From NCBI GenBank assembly GCA_963842125.1, contig CAWJFE010000005.1, positions 124,001 to 188,000 of the forward strand: 64,000 bases of DNA, given 5' to 3'. Of this stretch, positions 39,232-48,291 are shown piece after piece (the stretch's first letter is position 1; the number at the start of each line of letters is the position of its first letter). The notes under the pieces were generated by a model. That model saw only the letters and a list, made by a program, of their open reading frames with translations. It had not been told where the DNA came from and made no database searches. Position numbers and translations under genes: made by a program. The stretch comes from CAWCWK01 sp963842125 (GTDB lineage: Bacteria; Pseudomonadota; Alphaproteobacteria; Rhizobiales; CAWCWK01).

Positions 39232-40260
39232 TCAGGACCGCATGTCGAGGACGATCCGTCCGTCGACCGTGCCGGATTTCAGCTGCGCGATGACATCGTT
39301 GATGTCCTCCAGGCGTGCCGGGTGGACATGGGCATGGACGCAGCCGTCCGCAGCGAAGTCGAGGGCTTCCGCAAGGTCGGCCCGCGTGCCGACGATGGAG
39401 CCTCGGATCGTCAGCCGTTTGAGCACGACGTCGAAGATAGGCGTCGGGAACTCGCCTGGGGGCAAGCCGACGAGGACCATGGTACCCTTGCGCCGCATCA
39501 TGCCGACAGCCTGGCCGAACGCCTCGGGGGAGACCGCCGTGACGAGTACGCCATGCATGCCGCCAGCCTCCTCATGCAGCGCCTTCACGGGATCGCGCAG
39601 AGATGCGTTGATCGCGATGTCGGCGCCGAGCGCTTCGGCGAGTTGTACCTTGTCCTCCGTCACGTCGACGGCGGCGACATGGAGCCCCATGGCCTTGGCG
39701 TAGCGGATCGCCATGTGCCCGAGACCGCCGACGCCGACGACCGCGACCCATTCGCCGGGACGCGCCTCGGTTTCCTTCAAGCCTTTGTAGACGGTCACGC
39801 CCGCGCAGAGGATCGGAGCGGCCCTCAACGAGTCGAGATTGCCGGGAATCTGTGCGGCAAAGCGGGGATCGGCGAGGGTGTAGTCGGCAAACGTCCCGTC
39901 GATGGAATAGCCTGTGTTCGACTGGGATTCGCAGAGCGTCTCCCACCCCGTCTCGCAATGATGGCAATGGGAGCAAGCCGCGTGCAGCCAGGGCACGCCG
40001 ACGCGGTCCCCCTCCTTGAGCAGGGTCACGTTCGCGCCGACCGCCGCGACATGACCGATGCCTTCGTGGCCCGGAATTAACGGCAATGGCGCCTTGATAG
40101 GCCAGTCGCCGTCGATGGCGTGGACATCCGTGTGGCAGACGCCCGACGTTTCGATCCGCACGAGCACCTGGTCCGGTCCGACTTGCGGGATGGGCCGCTC
40201 TTCAACCTGCAGCGGCGCACCGTATTCGCGCACCACCGCTGCCCTCATCGTCTTCGCCAT
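39232..40260 (-). CDS. adhP: Zinc-dependent alcohol dehydrogenase, AdhP type
   Basis: 342-aa medium-chain dehydrogenase, probably reducing acetaldehyde to ethanol with NADH. Catalytic zinc ligands in GVCHTDVH and GHEGIGHV; structural zinc Cys set CSHCHHCETGWETLC; Rossmann VVGVGGLGHMAIRYAK. First gene of the adhP-pfkB pair. An FNR-like box 60 bp upstream fits a fermentative role. Confidence 0.94.
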   Translation of the reverse strand: MAKTMRAAVVREYGAPLQVEERPIPQVGPDQVLVRIETSGVCHTDVHAIDGDWPIKAPLPLIPGHEGIGHVAAVGANVTLLKEGDRVGVPWLHAACSHCHHCETGWETLCESQSNTGYSIDGTFADYTLADPRFAAQIPGNLDSLRAAPILCAGVTVYKGLKETEARPGEWVAVVGVGGLGHMAIRYAKAMGLHVAAVDVTEDKVQLAEALGADIAINASLRDPVKALHEEAGGMHGVLVTAVSPEAFGQAVGMMRRKGTMVLVGLPPGEFPTPIFDVVLKRLTIRGSIVGTRADLAEALDFAADGCVHAHVHPARLEDINDVIAQLKSGTVDGRIVLDMRS

Positions 40261-40319
40261 CTGCTCGACCTCCGTGCGACGTTCCGTGGCCGGTCTAGGC
40301 GGATCGGTCGTGGTGCGGC

Positions 40320-40333
40320 CTGATTTAGGTCAA
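40320..40333 (-). promoter_or_regulatory. FNR/FixK-like box upstream of adhP
   Basis: CTGATTTAGGTCAA, one end mismatch from TTGAT-N4-GTCAA, 60 bp before the adhP start codon. It marks the right edge of the series of boxes in the window. Confidence 0.52.
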
Positions 40334-40527
40334 TGCTCCGTCGGATCTCGGTGCTGCGCGGAGCGACCCAAACGAGCCCCTCCACCTCCTGTCGGCGGCG
40401 AACATGGTTGGCCGCCTTGCGCTCCTTCGCCTCACGCCCCGCTGGTCGCGGCGGGCTCTGGCGGTCATCGGCTTCGTGGTTCTCGTGGTCACGCTCTCGT
40501 CGCTCATTGATCATCGGCGGCGAGACA

Positions 40528-40833
40528 CACGAGTACACCTGCCTCGTCGGCACCATGACGCAGGAGGTCCACGATACCTCTTCCGCGATGGAGGCGCGCG
40601 GGTCGCAGGGCTCCTGGACGGCCGAAGGTCTCGCTCGGCACACCCAGTCGGTCCTTCAAGGCGCGTTCGTCCTCGCAAAGGCTTCGGGTGATCCCGAGAC
40701 GGCCCGCGAGAGCATCGACCGTCTCATCCGCTACGTCCGCCTGCGCTTCGCTCCGACCGGGATGATCTTGGCTCGTCCAACACAAACCGTCGGCAAGGTC
40801 CATAAGAGCCTCCAGATCTGGATCACCTCGTGA
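40528..40833 (+). pseudogene. TetR-family regulator remnant (C-terminal part)
   Basis: The frame reads HEYTCLVGTMTQEVHDTSSA, then WTAEGLARHTQSVLQGAF and VLAKASGDPETARESIDRL, which are typical pieces of the ligand domain of a TetR-type repressor. The helix-turn-helix half is absent, and roughly 30 residues seem missing between the two pieces, so this is a decayed gene. The rest of 40334-41071 shows no intact gene on either strand; a hydrophobic stretch at 40430-40510 (AVIGFVVLVVTLSSL) was not recognised. Confidence 0.6.
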
Positions 40834-41071
40834 GGGGAGGCCGAACGTCCTTGCCTAACCCACCCGTGCGCGCCAGCTCCATCATTGGTCGTTTGAAGCA
40901 GCCGTCCGCGCCCTACGGATCCCGATGCGAGCCGTTTAGATGTCGGGTTCTCGCAGTGCCGCATGTGCGCTGACAATCCTCACCCATCCAGTGGGGGGAT
41001 CAGTAGCGAGGCGTTTGGGGCGGAAGATCGAAGGGACGATGCATCTGCGGTTCCCCGTGAGGGCTGAGGCT

Positions 41072-41174
41072 GGAGCCGTTCCAGCGGAGGTGCGATAGCA
41101 CCGCAGCGTAGGGAACCGCGCAAACAAAGCGCTGGAGCGCGTTCGGTGAATGGATAGGAACCGGACGTGCGCTA
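41072..41174 (+). repeat. Structured ~105 bp dispersed repeat, copy 1
   Basis: Near-identical to copy 2 at 54625-54733: 49 bp starting GAGCCGTTCCAGCGGAGGTG are the same, and after a short variable stretch a further segment (GAGCGCGTTCGGTGAATGGA and onward) is again the same. Contains the perfect hairpin GGTGC-GATA-GCACC inside a GTTCC/GGAAC outer stem. It lies directly after the last ABC transporter gene and may act as its terminator. Both copies are in the same orientation. Confidence 0.85.
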
Positions 41175-41179
41175 AGCCG

Positions 41180-42190
41180 TCAGACGAGGTGACAGGCCGC
41201 ACTGCAGCCCTTGGCGACGGGGCGCAGCGCGGGATCGTCGGTCTGGCACCGCACGATCGCGATGGGACAGCGCGGATGGTAGTTGCAGCCCGTCGGCGGC
41301 GAGAGCGGTGAGGGGATCTCGCCGCGGATCGGGTGCAGCTCGACGAGCGCGTCGGTGTCGAGAACGAGGCGCGGCACGCTCTCCAGGAGGCCCTTGGTAT
41401 AGGGGTGCTTCGGGTCGGCATAGACGGTCTCGGTCTGCCCTTCTTCCACGATCCGGCCCAGATACATGATCGCGACGCGGTCCGAGAGGTGCCGCACGAC
41501 CGAGAGATCGTGGCTGATGAAGACGATGGTCAGTCCCAACTCGCGCTTCAGGTGCAGGAAGAGGTTGATGATCTGCGCCTGGATCGACACGTCGAGCGAC
41601 GCGACCGGCTCGTCGCAGACGAGAACGTCGGGCTGCATGGCGAGCGCGCGGGCAATGGCGATGCGCTGGCGCTGTCCGCCGGAGAACTGATGCGGGAAGC
41701 GGTTGGCGAGACCGGCATCGAGCCCGGCCCGGGTGAGGTAGCCCGTGACATAGGCGTCCGTTCCCGCCTTGTCGACGAGGCCGTGGACACGTGGACCCTC
41801 AGCGATGATATCGCCGACCCGCATGCGGGGATCGAGTGATGCGAAGGGGTCCTGGAAGATCGTCTGGACACGGGTTCCCGTCTTCTCGCCCGCCACGCGG
41901 ACGGGCGCACCGTCGATCGCGACCGTCCCGGAGCTGGGCGCGAGGATGCCGGCCATCATGCGGCCAAGCGTCGATTTTCCGCATCCCGATTCGCCGACCA
42001 GCCCCAGCGTCTTGCCGCGCGGGACGCGGAGCGAGACACCGTCGACGGCGCGCACGGCGCGTGTCTCGACCGACGCACCGAGGCGCGCGGCGAGCTTGTC
42101 GCCGAGCGAAACATTCGGCGCGAAGTGCTTGGTGACGGCCTCGACCGAGACGAAGGCCTCGTCTGCTCCGATGTCGCGCGCGACGCTCAT
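41180..42190 (-). CDS. Peptide/opine-type ABC transporter ATP-binding protein (DppF/OppF-like)
   Basis: 336-aa ATPase. Walker A GESGCGKSTLGRMMAG, signature FSGGQRQRIAIARALAMQPD, Walker B VLVCDEPVASLDVS, and the C-terminal oligopeptide-family extension with Cys cluster (CNYHPRCPIAIVRCQ) that can hold an iron-sulfur centre. ATG 42190 overlaps the stop of the preceding ATPase gene. Last gene of a four-gene transporter operon whose binding protein is encoded at 45297. Confidence 0.92.
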   Translation of the reverse strand: MSVARDIGADEAFVSVEAVTKHFAPNVSLGDKLAARLGASVETRAVRAVDGVSLRVPRGKTLGLVGESGCGKSTLGRMMAGILAPSSGTVAIDGAPVRVAGEKTGTRVQTIFQDPFASLDPRMRVGDIIAEGPRVHGLVDKAGTDAYVTGYLTRAGLDAGLANRFPHQFSGGQRQRIAIARALAMQPDVLVCDEPVASLDVSIQAQIINLFLHLKRELGLTIVFISHDLSVVRHLSDRVAIMYLGRIVEEGQTETVYADPKHPYTKGLLESVPRLVLDTDALVELHPIRGEIPSPLSPPTGCNYHPRCPIAIVRCQTDDPALRPVAKGCSAACHLV

Positions 42191-43179
42191 GCCGCGGCCT
42201 CGGCAAGCCCCAGGGGATGAAAGCAGCGCCAGCCCCGCGCGCCGTCGCGCGTCGTGGCCGGCTCGTCGAAGCACGCCTCGGTGGCGAAGTCGCAGCGCGG
42301 GCGGAAGGGGCAGCCTTGCGGCGGATCGAGGAGCGAGGGCGTGGTGCCCGGTATCTGGGCGAGGTCCTCGCCGGGGGCGGCGGTGGCCGGAAGCGAGCGC
42401 AGGAGGCCGGCCGTATAGGGATGGCGCGGGTCGCGCAGCGTCGCGGCGACGGGACCTTCCTCGACGATGCGGCCGGCATACATCACGAGGAGCCGGCTGG
42501 CGAGCGAGGAGACGGTCGCGAGGTCGTGGCTGATCCAGACCAGCGCCGTGCCGCTCTCGTCGGCGAGCTTGCGCATCTCCGTCAGGATCTGGGCCTGGAT
42601 CGAGACGTCGAGCGCCGTCGTCGGCTCGTCGGCGACGATGACCTCGGAGCCATGCAGCAGCGCGATTGCGATGGCGACGCGCTGGCGCATGCCGCCGGAG
42701 AACTCGTGCGGATAGGCGGCGAGCCGCGCGCGGGCTTCGGGGATGCCGACCTTGGTGAGTACGTCCGCCGCGCGGGCGTCGGCCGCCTTGTCGGAGACCT
42801 TGGCGTGGGCGCGCATGGCGAGCCGCATCTGCGTCCCGATCTTGAGCACGGGGTTGAGCGTCATCATCGGGTCCTGAAAGACCATGGCGATCTTGGCACC
42901 GCGCAACCGGCGCATGGCGCGCTCCGGACGCCCGACCAGTTCTTCGCCGGCGAGCTTGATCGAGCCCGCAACGATGCGGCCCGGCTGATCGACAAGGCCG
43001 AGAAGCGAGAAGCCGGTGACCGACTTGCCCGAACCCGATTCCCCGACAAGGCCGACGATCTCGCCGGCGTTCACATCGAAGGAGACGCCGTCGACCGCCT
43101 TCACGACGCCGGCGCGGGTGAAGAAATGGGTGCGCAGGTCCCGGACCTGGAGGAGGGGGGCGCTCACTTGTTGAGCCAT
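42187..43179 (-). CDS. Peptide/opine-type ABC transporter ATP-binding protein (DppD/OppD-like)
   Basis: 330-aa ATPase: Walker A GESGSGKSVTGFSLLG, Q-loop MVFQDPMMTLNPVLKIG, signature SGGMRQRVAIAIAL, Walker B VIVADEPTTALDVS, and the C-terminal Cys cluster (CPFRPRCDFATEAC). ATG 43179 overlaps the permease stop (TAATG). Partner of the downstream DppF-like protein in powering import. Confidence 0.92.
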   Translation of the reverse strand: MAQQVSAPLLQVRDLRTHFFTRAGVVKAVDGVSFDVNAGEIVGLVGESGSGKSVTGFSLLGLVDQPGRIVAGSIKLAGEELVGRPERAMRRLRGAKIAMVFQDPMMTLNPVLKIGTQMRLAMRAHAKVSDKAADARAADVLTKVGIPEARARLAAYPHEFSGGMRQRVAIAIALLHGSEVIVADEPTTALDVSIQAQILTEMRKLADESGTALVWISHDLATVSSLASRLLVMYAGRIVEEGPVAATLRDPRHPYTAGLLRSLPATAAPGEDLAQIPGTTPSLLDPPQGCPFRPRCDFATEACFDEPATTRDGARGWRCFHPLGLAEAAA

Positions 43180-44084
43180 TACTTGTTCAGTCTGGGGTTG
43201 AGGATGTCGCGCAGATGATCGCCGACGAGGTTGATCGCGACGATGAGGATGATGAGCGCGACGCCTGGATAGACCGACATCCAGGTGCGCCCGCTCATCA
43301 TGTATTTGACGCCGTTGGAGATAAGCATGCCGAGGCACGGCTCCGTGACGGGCAGGCCGAGGCCGAGGAAGGAGAGCGTCGCCTCGAGCGCGATGGCATA
43401 GGCGATCTGCACGGTGGCGACCACGATGAGCGCCGGCATGGCGTTGGGCAGCAGGTGACGGAAGACGATGCGACGGGCCGAGAGCGGCGTGGCGGCCGCG
43501 GCCTCGATATAGTCCTTGGAGCGCTCGGCCGAGGCGGCGCCATAGGCGGTGCGGGCAAAGTAGGCGTATTGCGCCGCGACGAGCGCGAGAATGAGCTGGC
43601 TGCGGCCCTGGCCGAGCAGCGCGACGAGGACGAGCGCGAGAAGGATGGCCGGGAAGGAGAGCTGCAGATCGACGATCCGCATCAGCACCGCCTCGACGAG
43701 CCCCCGCGCATAGGCCGCGACGATGCCGATCGTGGTGCCGATGACGAGCGCGATGGCGCCCGCCGCGATGCCGATCTGCAAGGAGACGCGAAGCCCGTAG
43801 AGGATCGCGCTGACGAGGTCTCGCCCTTGCGCATCCGTGCCGAGAAGATGGGTGTAGCCGCCCGAGCCGACGAAGCCTGGCGGGCGGCGGGCATCGCGCA
43901 AGGAAAGGCCGGAGAGATCGTAAGGGTCCTGCGGCGCGATCCAAGGCGCGAGGATGGCCGCGACGATGAGAATGGCGACGACGACGAGCGCGGCGACGGC
44001 GATCCGATCCTCGCGGAACCGGGCCCAGAGGTCTCGCCACGGTGAGATCGGCTTGGGCGGAATGGCGCTGGCTTCGTCCGTCAC
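43179..44084 (-). CDS. ABC transporter permease (DppC-like)
   Basis: 301-aa inner-membrane permease, N-terminal OppC-type segment (ISPWRDLWARFREDRIAVAA) and about six helices. The cytoplasmic coupling loop is EAAAATPLSARRIVFRHLLP. Overlaps dppB-like gene by 4 bp upstream and dppD-like by 1 bp downstream. Confidence 0.92.
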   Translation of the reverse strand: MTDEASAIPPKPISPWRDLWARFREDRIAVAALVVVAILIVAAILAPWIAPQDPYDLSGLSLRDARRPPGFVGSGGYTHLLGTDAQGRDLVSAILYGLRVSLQIGIAAGAIALVIGTTIGIVAAYARGLVEAVLMRIVDLQLSFPAILLALVLVALLGQGRSQLILALVAAQYAYFARTAYGAASAERSKDYIEAAAATPLSARRIVFRHLLPNAMPALIVVATVQIAYAIALEATLSFLGLGLPVTEPCLGMLISNGVKYMMSGRTWMSVYPGVALIILIVAINLVGDHLRDILNPRLNK

Positions 44085-45055
44085 GCTGCGCGGCCTCGGC
44101 GGAGGCGCGGATCAAGGACGGCGTAGACGACGTCGACGGCGAGGTTGATGGTCACGAAGAGGCCGGCGGTGAGGATGAGATAGGCCATCATCACCGGGCG
44201 ATCGAGATTCTTGATGGAATCGATGATGAGCTTGCCGACGCCCGGCCAGGAAAAGATCGTCTCGGTGACGACGGCGAAGGCCAGCGTCGAGCCGAGCTCA
44301 AGGCCGAAGACCGTCACGATGGGGATCGAGATCAGCTTGAGGACGTGCCGCGTCAGGATCGTCCATTCGGAGAGACCAGCGGCGCGCGCGAACTTGACGG
44401 TATCGGTCAGCATCACCTCGCGGGTGCCGGCCCGGGCGAGCCGGATCATGATGGCGAGCTTGAAGAGCGCGAGATTGATCGCCGGCAGCACGATATGCGA
44501 CCAGCCATCGGGCGTCAGCACGCTCCAGCCGACGCCGAAGACCTCGACCGTGTCGCCCCGCCCGCCCGACGGGAACCAGCCGAGATTGACCGCGAAGGTG
44601 AGGATCATCACGAGGCCGATCCAGAAGGTCGGCACCGAGAACCCGAGGATCGAGATCGCCATGATGGCCCGCGCCGGCCAGGCGTCGGGCGCATAGCCGG
44701 CATACATGCCCAAGGGCACGCCGAGGAAGAGCGCGCCGAGCACCGAGACGAGCACCAATTCGATCGTCGCCGGCATGCGGCTCGCGATCAGCTCCAGCAC
44801 TGGCTCGTTATAGATATAGGAGCGGCCGAGATCGCCCTGGAGAAGGTTGCGGATATAGAGGCCGTATTGCTCCCACATCGGCCGGTCGAGACCGAAGCGC
44901 GCGATGGTCCGCGCCCGCACGTCCTGCGTGGCTTCCGGCGGGATCAGCACGTCGAGCGGATTGCCGATCGCGTAGATGCCGGTGAAGACGATGACCGACA
45001 TCACCGCCATGATGAGGACGGCTTGCAGCAGGCGCTGGAGGATGAAGCCTGGCAT
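44081..45055 (-). CDS. ABC transporter permease (DppB-like)
   Basis: 324-aa permease: MPGFILQRLLQAVLIMAVMS at the N-terminus, YGLYIRNLLQGDLGRSYIYN, and the coupling loop with EVMLTDTVKFARAAGLSEWT. First gene of the permease-ATPase block; a 240-bp spacer with hairpins separates it from the binding-protein gene upstream, a frequent way of giving the binding protein higher expression. Confidence 0.92.
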   Translation of the reverse strand: MPGFILQRLLQAVLIMAVMSVIVFTGIYAIGNPLDVLIPPEATQDVRARTIARFGLDRPMWEQYGLYIRNLLQGDLGRSYIYNEPVLELIASRMPATIELVLVSVLGALFLGVPLGMYAGYAPDAWPARAIMAISILGFSVPTFWIGLVMILTFAVNLGWFPSGGRGDTVEVFGVGWSVLTPDGWSHIVLPAINLALFKLAIMIRLARAGTREVMLTDTVKFARAAGLSEWTILTRHVLKLISIPIVTVFGLELGSTLAFAVVTETIFSWPGVGKLIIDSIKNLDRPVMMAYLILTAGLFVTINLAVDVVYAVLDPRLRRGRAA

Positions 45056-45149
45056 GAAACGTCCGGCTCCTCTGGGTGCGCCGATGTCGGGTCAGCCTAG
45101 AGCGGCTTTGGTCAGGGTGGCCAAAGCGCCGGCCTCGACGCTCGCCTTC

Positions 45150-45275
45150 AGCGCCCCCTCTCCCCTTGTGGGAGAGGGTTGGGGTGAGGGGGCGGCGCGT
45201 CTTGCCGAGTGATCGCCTGGGATCGACGCCCCCTCATCCGCCTGCCGGCACCTTCTCCCACGAGGGGAGAAGGAA
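45150..45275. repeat. Pair of GC-rich palindromes between binding protein and permease genes
   Basis: Two hairpins: CCCTCTCCC-N5-GGGAGAGGG (45156-45178) and CCTTCTCCC-N5-GGGAGAAGG (45251-45273). Their flanks are also complementary (GGTGAGGGGGCG against CGCCCCCTCATCC), so the whole stretch can fold on itself. It resembles the REP/RIME-like intergenic palindromes common in Hyphomicrobiales; here it probably stabilises or attenuates the transcript after the binding-protein gene. Confidence 0.7.
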
Positions 45276-45296
45276 GGCTTGGCGCGATCGTTCGTG

Positions 45297-46880
45297 TCAG
45301 CTCGCCGGCTGGATGAAATAGGCGAGCGTCTCTTCGTCGGCGCGGGGGGTGACGACGACCTTGTCGGCGTTGCCGGCCCAGACGGACTGGAGCGTGACGA
45401 TCGAGATATAGGCGCGGTCGGCCATGGTCAGCTCCATCGCCTCCTCGAAGAGGGCACGGCGCTTGGTCTCGTCGAGCTCCTGCGCGCCGGCCTGCATCAG
45501 CCGGTCGACGTCCGCGTTGACGTAGCCGATGCGGTTGAAGGCGCCCATCTTGACCTCTTCGTTGGGCGAATGCGCGAGGCTGCCAAGCGTATAGGACGCT
45601 TCGCCCGTGAGCGTGCCCCAGCCGTTCATGAAGGCCGAATATTCCTTGCGGGCCGAGGCCGGGAAGAAGACGGTCTTCGAGATCGCGTTGACGTTGGTGT
45701 CGATGCCGACTTGCGCGAACATCTGACCGAGCGCCTCGCAGATCGCACCATCGCCGGGCAGCCGGTCGCTGGTGCAGTAAAGGTCCATCGCGAAGCCGTC
45801 CGGATAGCCGGCGTCCGCGAGCAGGGCTTTGGACGCCTCGACATCGTAGACCGGCGTCGGGATCTTCTCCGACGAGCCGAAGAAGCCGAGCGGCATCATC
45901 TGGTTGGCCGGCGTTCCGAGACCTTCGAGGACGATCTCGACCATCGTCTCGCGGTCGATCGCCATGTCGATGGCTTCGCGCACCTTGGGGTCGCGGAAGG
46001 GATTCTCGTCGAGTGCGCCGCCGCCCTTGGCGTAGACCATCGGCGTGTCCTCGCGCTGGTCGAGCTGGAGGTTCATGACGTAGACGGAATCGCCGAGGAA
46101 GGTCGCGATCTCCGGCTCGGCATCGAGCGAGAGATAGTCGGCCGAGGAGACGTAGTTGATGACGTCGACATCGCCGGCCTTCAATGCCGCGAGGCGCGAG
46201 CTGTCGTCGGAGATCTCCTTGCGGATGACCTGCTCCCAAGGCGCGGCACCGCGCCAATAGTCGTCGAAGCGCGCCATCACGAGGTCGCCCTTCGGCTCCC
46301 AGGAAACATACTGGAAGGGGCCGGTGCCGATGGCGGCCTCGCCGGAATTGAACCCGTCGGCCGAGGTCTCGGATGTCGAGAAGTCGGCTGCCGCGTCGGA
46401 CGACACGATGAAGAGGCGCACGAAGTCGAAGGGCAGCGTCGCGGCCGGCCCGTCGGTGTGGATGTGCAGCGTGTAGTCGTCGACGATCTCGACATCCTTG
46501 ACGCGTCGCACGTAGATCTCGGTCGTCGTCGGACCGGTCACGTTCGGGATGCGCTCGATGGAGAACTTGACGTCCTCGGCCGTGAAGTCCGAGCCGTCGT
46601 GGAAGGTCACGCCCTCTCGCAGCTTGAATTCCCAGGTGTCGTCGTCGATCGCCTCCCAGGAGGTCGCGAGGCCAGGCTCCAGCTGCAGGTCGTCGCCGGT
46701 CCAGACGAGCGGATCGAAGATGTGCTTCACCGCGTCGGCCTGCGGTCCCAGCGCCGAATAATGCGGGTCCATCGATTCCGGGCCGCCGCGCACGCCGACC
46801 GTCAAGGTCTGGGCGCTGACGGCCGTGGCGAGCACGCTGAACGTGCCGGCTAGAAGGAAGGAAGTGGCGAATTTCGTCAT
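45297..46880 (-). CDS. Extracellular solute-binding protein, family 5 (peptide/nickel/opine type)
   Basis: 527-aa periplasmic protein. Signal peptide MTKFATSFLLAGTFSVLATA ending VSAQ, then TLTVGVRGGPESMDPHYSAL and the family-5 motif FTAEDVKFSIERI. Start 46880 chosen for the signal peptide. It feeds the DppBCDF-like transporter downstream. The ligand is unknown; the catabolic genes at 47.5-54 kb suggest a cyclic amide, N-substituted amino acid or small peptide. Confidence 0.92.
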   Translation of the reverse strand: MTKFATSFLLAGTFSVLATAVSAQTLTVGVRGGPESMDPHYSALGPQADAVKHIFDPLVWTGDDLQLEPGLATSWEAIDDDTWEFKLREGVTFHDGSDFTAEDVKFSIERIPNVTGPTTTEIYVRRVKDVEIVDDYTLHIHTDGPAATLPFDFVRLFIVSSDAAADFSTSETSADGFNSGEAAIGTGPFQYVSWEPKGDLVMARFDDYWRGAAPWEQVIRKEISDDSSRLAALKAGDVDVINYVSSADYLSLDAEPEIATFLGDSVYVMNLQLDQREDTPMVYAKGGGALDENPFRDPKVREAIDMAIDRETMVEIVLEGLGTPANQMMPLGFFGSSEKIPTPVYDVEASKALLADAGYPDGFAMDLYCTSDRLPGDGAICEALGQMFAQVGIDTNVNAISKTVFFPASARKEYSAFMNGWGTLTGEASYTLGSLAHSPNEEVKMGAFNRIGYVNADVDRLMQAGAQELDETKRRALFEEAMELTMADRAYISIVTLQSVWAGNADKVVVTPRADEETLAYFIQPAS

Positions 46881-46934
46881 ATGGCCGGGTCCCTGTTCTC
46901 TGAGAAGGCGCAGGTTCGGCCTGCGCCAATTTTC

Positions 46935-46946
46935 TTCCATTTGGAA
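46935..46946. promoter_or_regulatory. Candidate operator for the MarR-type regulator
   Basis: TTCCATTTGGAA, an inverted repeat TTCCA-N2-TGGAA in the 91-bp divergent region between the binding-protein gene and the MarR-type gene. Position and symmetry fit autoregulation and control of the transporter. Confidence 0.4.
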
Positions 46947-46971
46947 CTTGTTTTGACGAGAATGCTGCCGC

Positions 46972-47556
46972 ATGGTGATGCCGTCAAGCCGGAAAAACGA
47001 GAAGGGCGCCCGCGCCGTGCACAATCAGGCAGCACGCACCCTCGAGAGGCAGACGCCAGGCCCGGACGCCGCGCCGTTGGGCCGCGATGCGATGACGGAG
47101 GCCAAGCTCTGGCGCAATCCGTGCTGGCTGACCTACCGGCTGAACTACCTGGCATTGCGCTATAACGTGCCGCTCTATTCCTGGGTCGAGGCGACCTACG
47201 GGCTCTCGCGGCCGGAATTCGTCGTCATCTATTCGCTCGGGTTGAAAGATGGCGCCTATGCCCGGGATATCGGCGCGTCGTCCGGTTTTCCGCAAAACAC
47301 GCTCAGCCGCGCGATCCACAAGCTGGTGCGACTGAAACTCATCGCGCGCGACCCGGACCCCGACGACGGGCGCCGCTTCCTCTTGACGCTGATGCCGGCC
47401 GGCCGCGATCTCTTCGAGGCCGCGCTGCCGCGTTTCGTCGATTACGAGCACCTGATGCTGGCCGCCTTGAGCGCGGACGAGCAGCGCACGCTCTCCGATC
47501 TCATGGCCAAGATGGTTCTCGCTTCGCACGCCTGGCCCCAAACGGTGGCTGAGTAA
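46972..47556 (+). CDS. MarR-family transcriptional regulator
   Basis: 194-aa winged-helix regulator: YNVPLYSWVEATYGLSRPEF, DIGASSGFPQNTLSRAIHKL (recognition helix), wing with ARDPDPDDGRRFLLTLMPAG. A 40-residue N-terminal extension precedes the usual MarR start; an internal ATG at 47092 (MTEAKLWRNPCW) may be the real one. Divergent from the transporter and first in line with the catabolic genes, so probably their regulator. Confidence 0.88.
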   Translation: MVMPSSRKNEKGARAVHNQAARTLERQTPGPDAAPLGRDAMTEAKLWRNPCWLTYRLNYLALRYNVPLYSWVEATYGLSRPEFVVIYSLGLKDGAYARDIGASSGFPQNTLSRAIHKLVRLKLIARDPDPDDGRRFLLTLMPAGRDLFEAALPRFVDYEHLMLAALSADEQRTLSDLMAKMVLASHAWPQTVAE

Positions 47557-47580
47557 CCAGTCTCTTCAAGGAAACCTTCG

Positions 47581-48291
47581 ATGCGCGTGGCTGAGATGAA
47601 TTGGTCGGACATAGAAGCCCAGGTGGCGCGGGACGACCGCTGCCTCTTGCCCATCGGCTCGACGGAGCAGCACGCGCAGCTCTCGCTCTGCGTCGATGTC
47701 ATCCTTGCCGAAAAGGTCGCCTGCGATGCGGCCGAGCCGCTCGGACTGCCGGTCTTCCCCGTCATGCCCTACGGCCTGGCGCCCTATTTCGCGGCCTATC
47801 CCGGCACCGTGACGCTGCGGGTCGAGACGCTGCTCGCCGTCGTGCGGGACGTCATCGCCTCGCTCTACCGCTCCGGCTTTCGCCGGGTGCTCATCGTCAA
47901 CGGGCATGGTGGCAATCAGCCGGCCGGAGCGGTGGCCAACGAAATCATGATCGAGCAGCCGGACATGAGCATTCAGTTCCACAATTGGTGGAGCGCGCCT
48001 CGCACCATGGCGCAAGCCAAAGCCATCGACGCGAGTGCCAGTCACGCCAATTGGATGGAGAACTTTCCCTGGACGCGGCTTGCGCATGCCGCCGCTCCGG
48101 CCGAGGCCAAGGCGCTCCCCGATCTCGCGTCCCTCAAGGCCGCGCCCCCGACGCAGGCTCGAGATATGCTTGGCGACGGCAGTTTCGGCGGCCCCTATCA
48201 GATGGACGACGCGACGATGCTGGCGCTCTGGGAGACCGGCGTCGGCGAGGTCCGCGAGGCGCTCGAGAATGGCTGGCCCGGCCGTGGCTGA
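47581..48291 (+). CDS. Creatininase-family amidohydrolase
   Basis: 236-aa hydrolase of the creatininase/MftE family. It has LPIGSTEQHAQLSLCVDVIL in place of the canonical GSTEQHG-x-HLP-x-x-TD, so the His of HLP is missing while Glu, Gln-His and Asp remain. VNGHGGNQPAG follows, as in all family members. Probably opens a cyclic amide or cleaves a small amide taken up by the neighbouring transporter; creatinine itself is not implied. It overlaps the next gene by 8 bp. Confidence 0.88.
   Translation: MRVAEMNWSDIEAQVARDDRCLLPIGSTEQHAQLSLCVDVILAEKVACDAAEPLGLPVFPVMPYGLAPYFAAYPGTVTLRVETLLAVVRDVIASLYRSGFRRVLIVNGHGGNQPAGAVANEIMIEQPDMSIQFHNWWSAPRTMAQAKAIDASASHANWMENFPWTRLAHAAAPAEAKALPDLASLKAAPPTQARDMLGDGSFGGPYQMDDATMLALWETGVGEVREALENGWPGRG

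Noticed and set aside
40334..41071. Possible small genes on either strand beyond the TetR remnant
   Set aside because: No convincing family motif, ribosome-binding site or start; composition like decayed sequence.
45148..46929. 593-codon minus-strand open frame overlapping the binding-protein gene
   Set aside because: Shadow frame; the true frame has a signal peptide and family-5 motifs.
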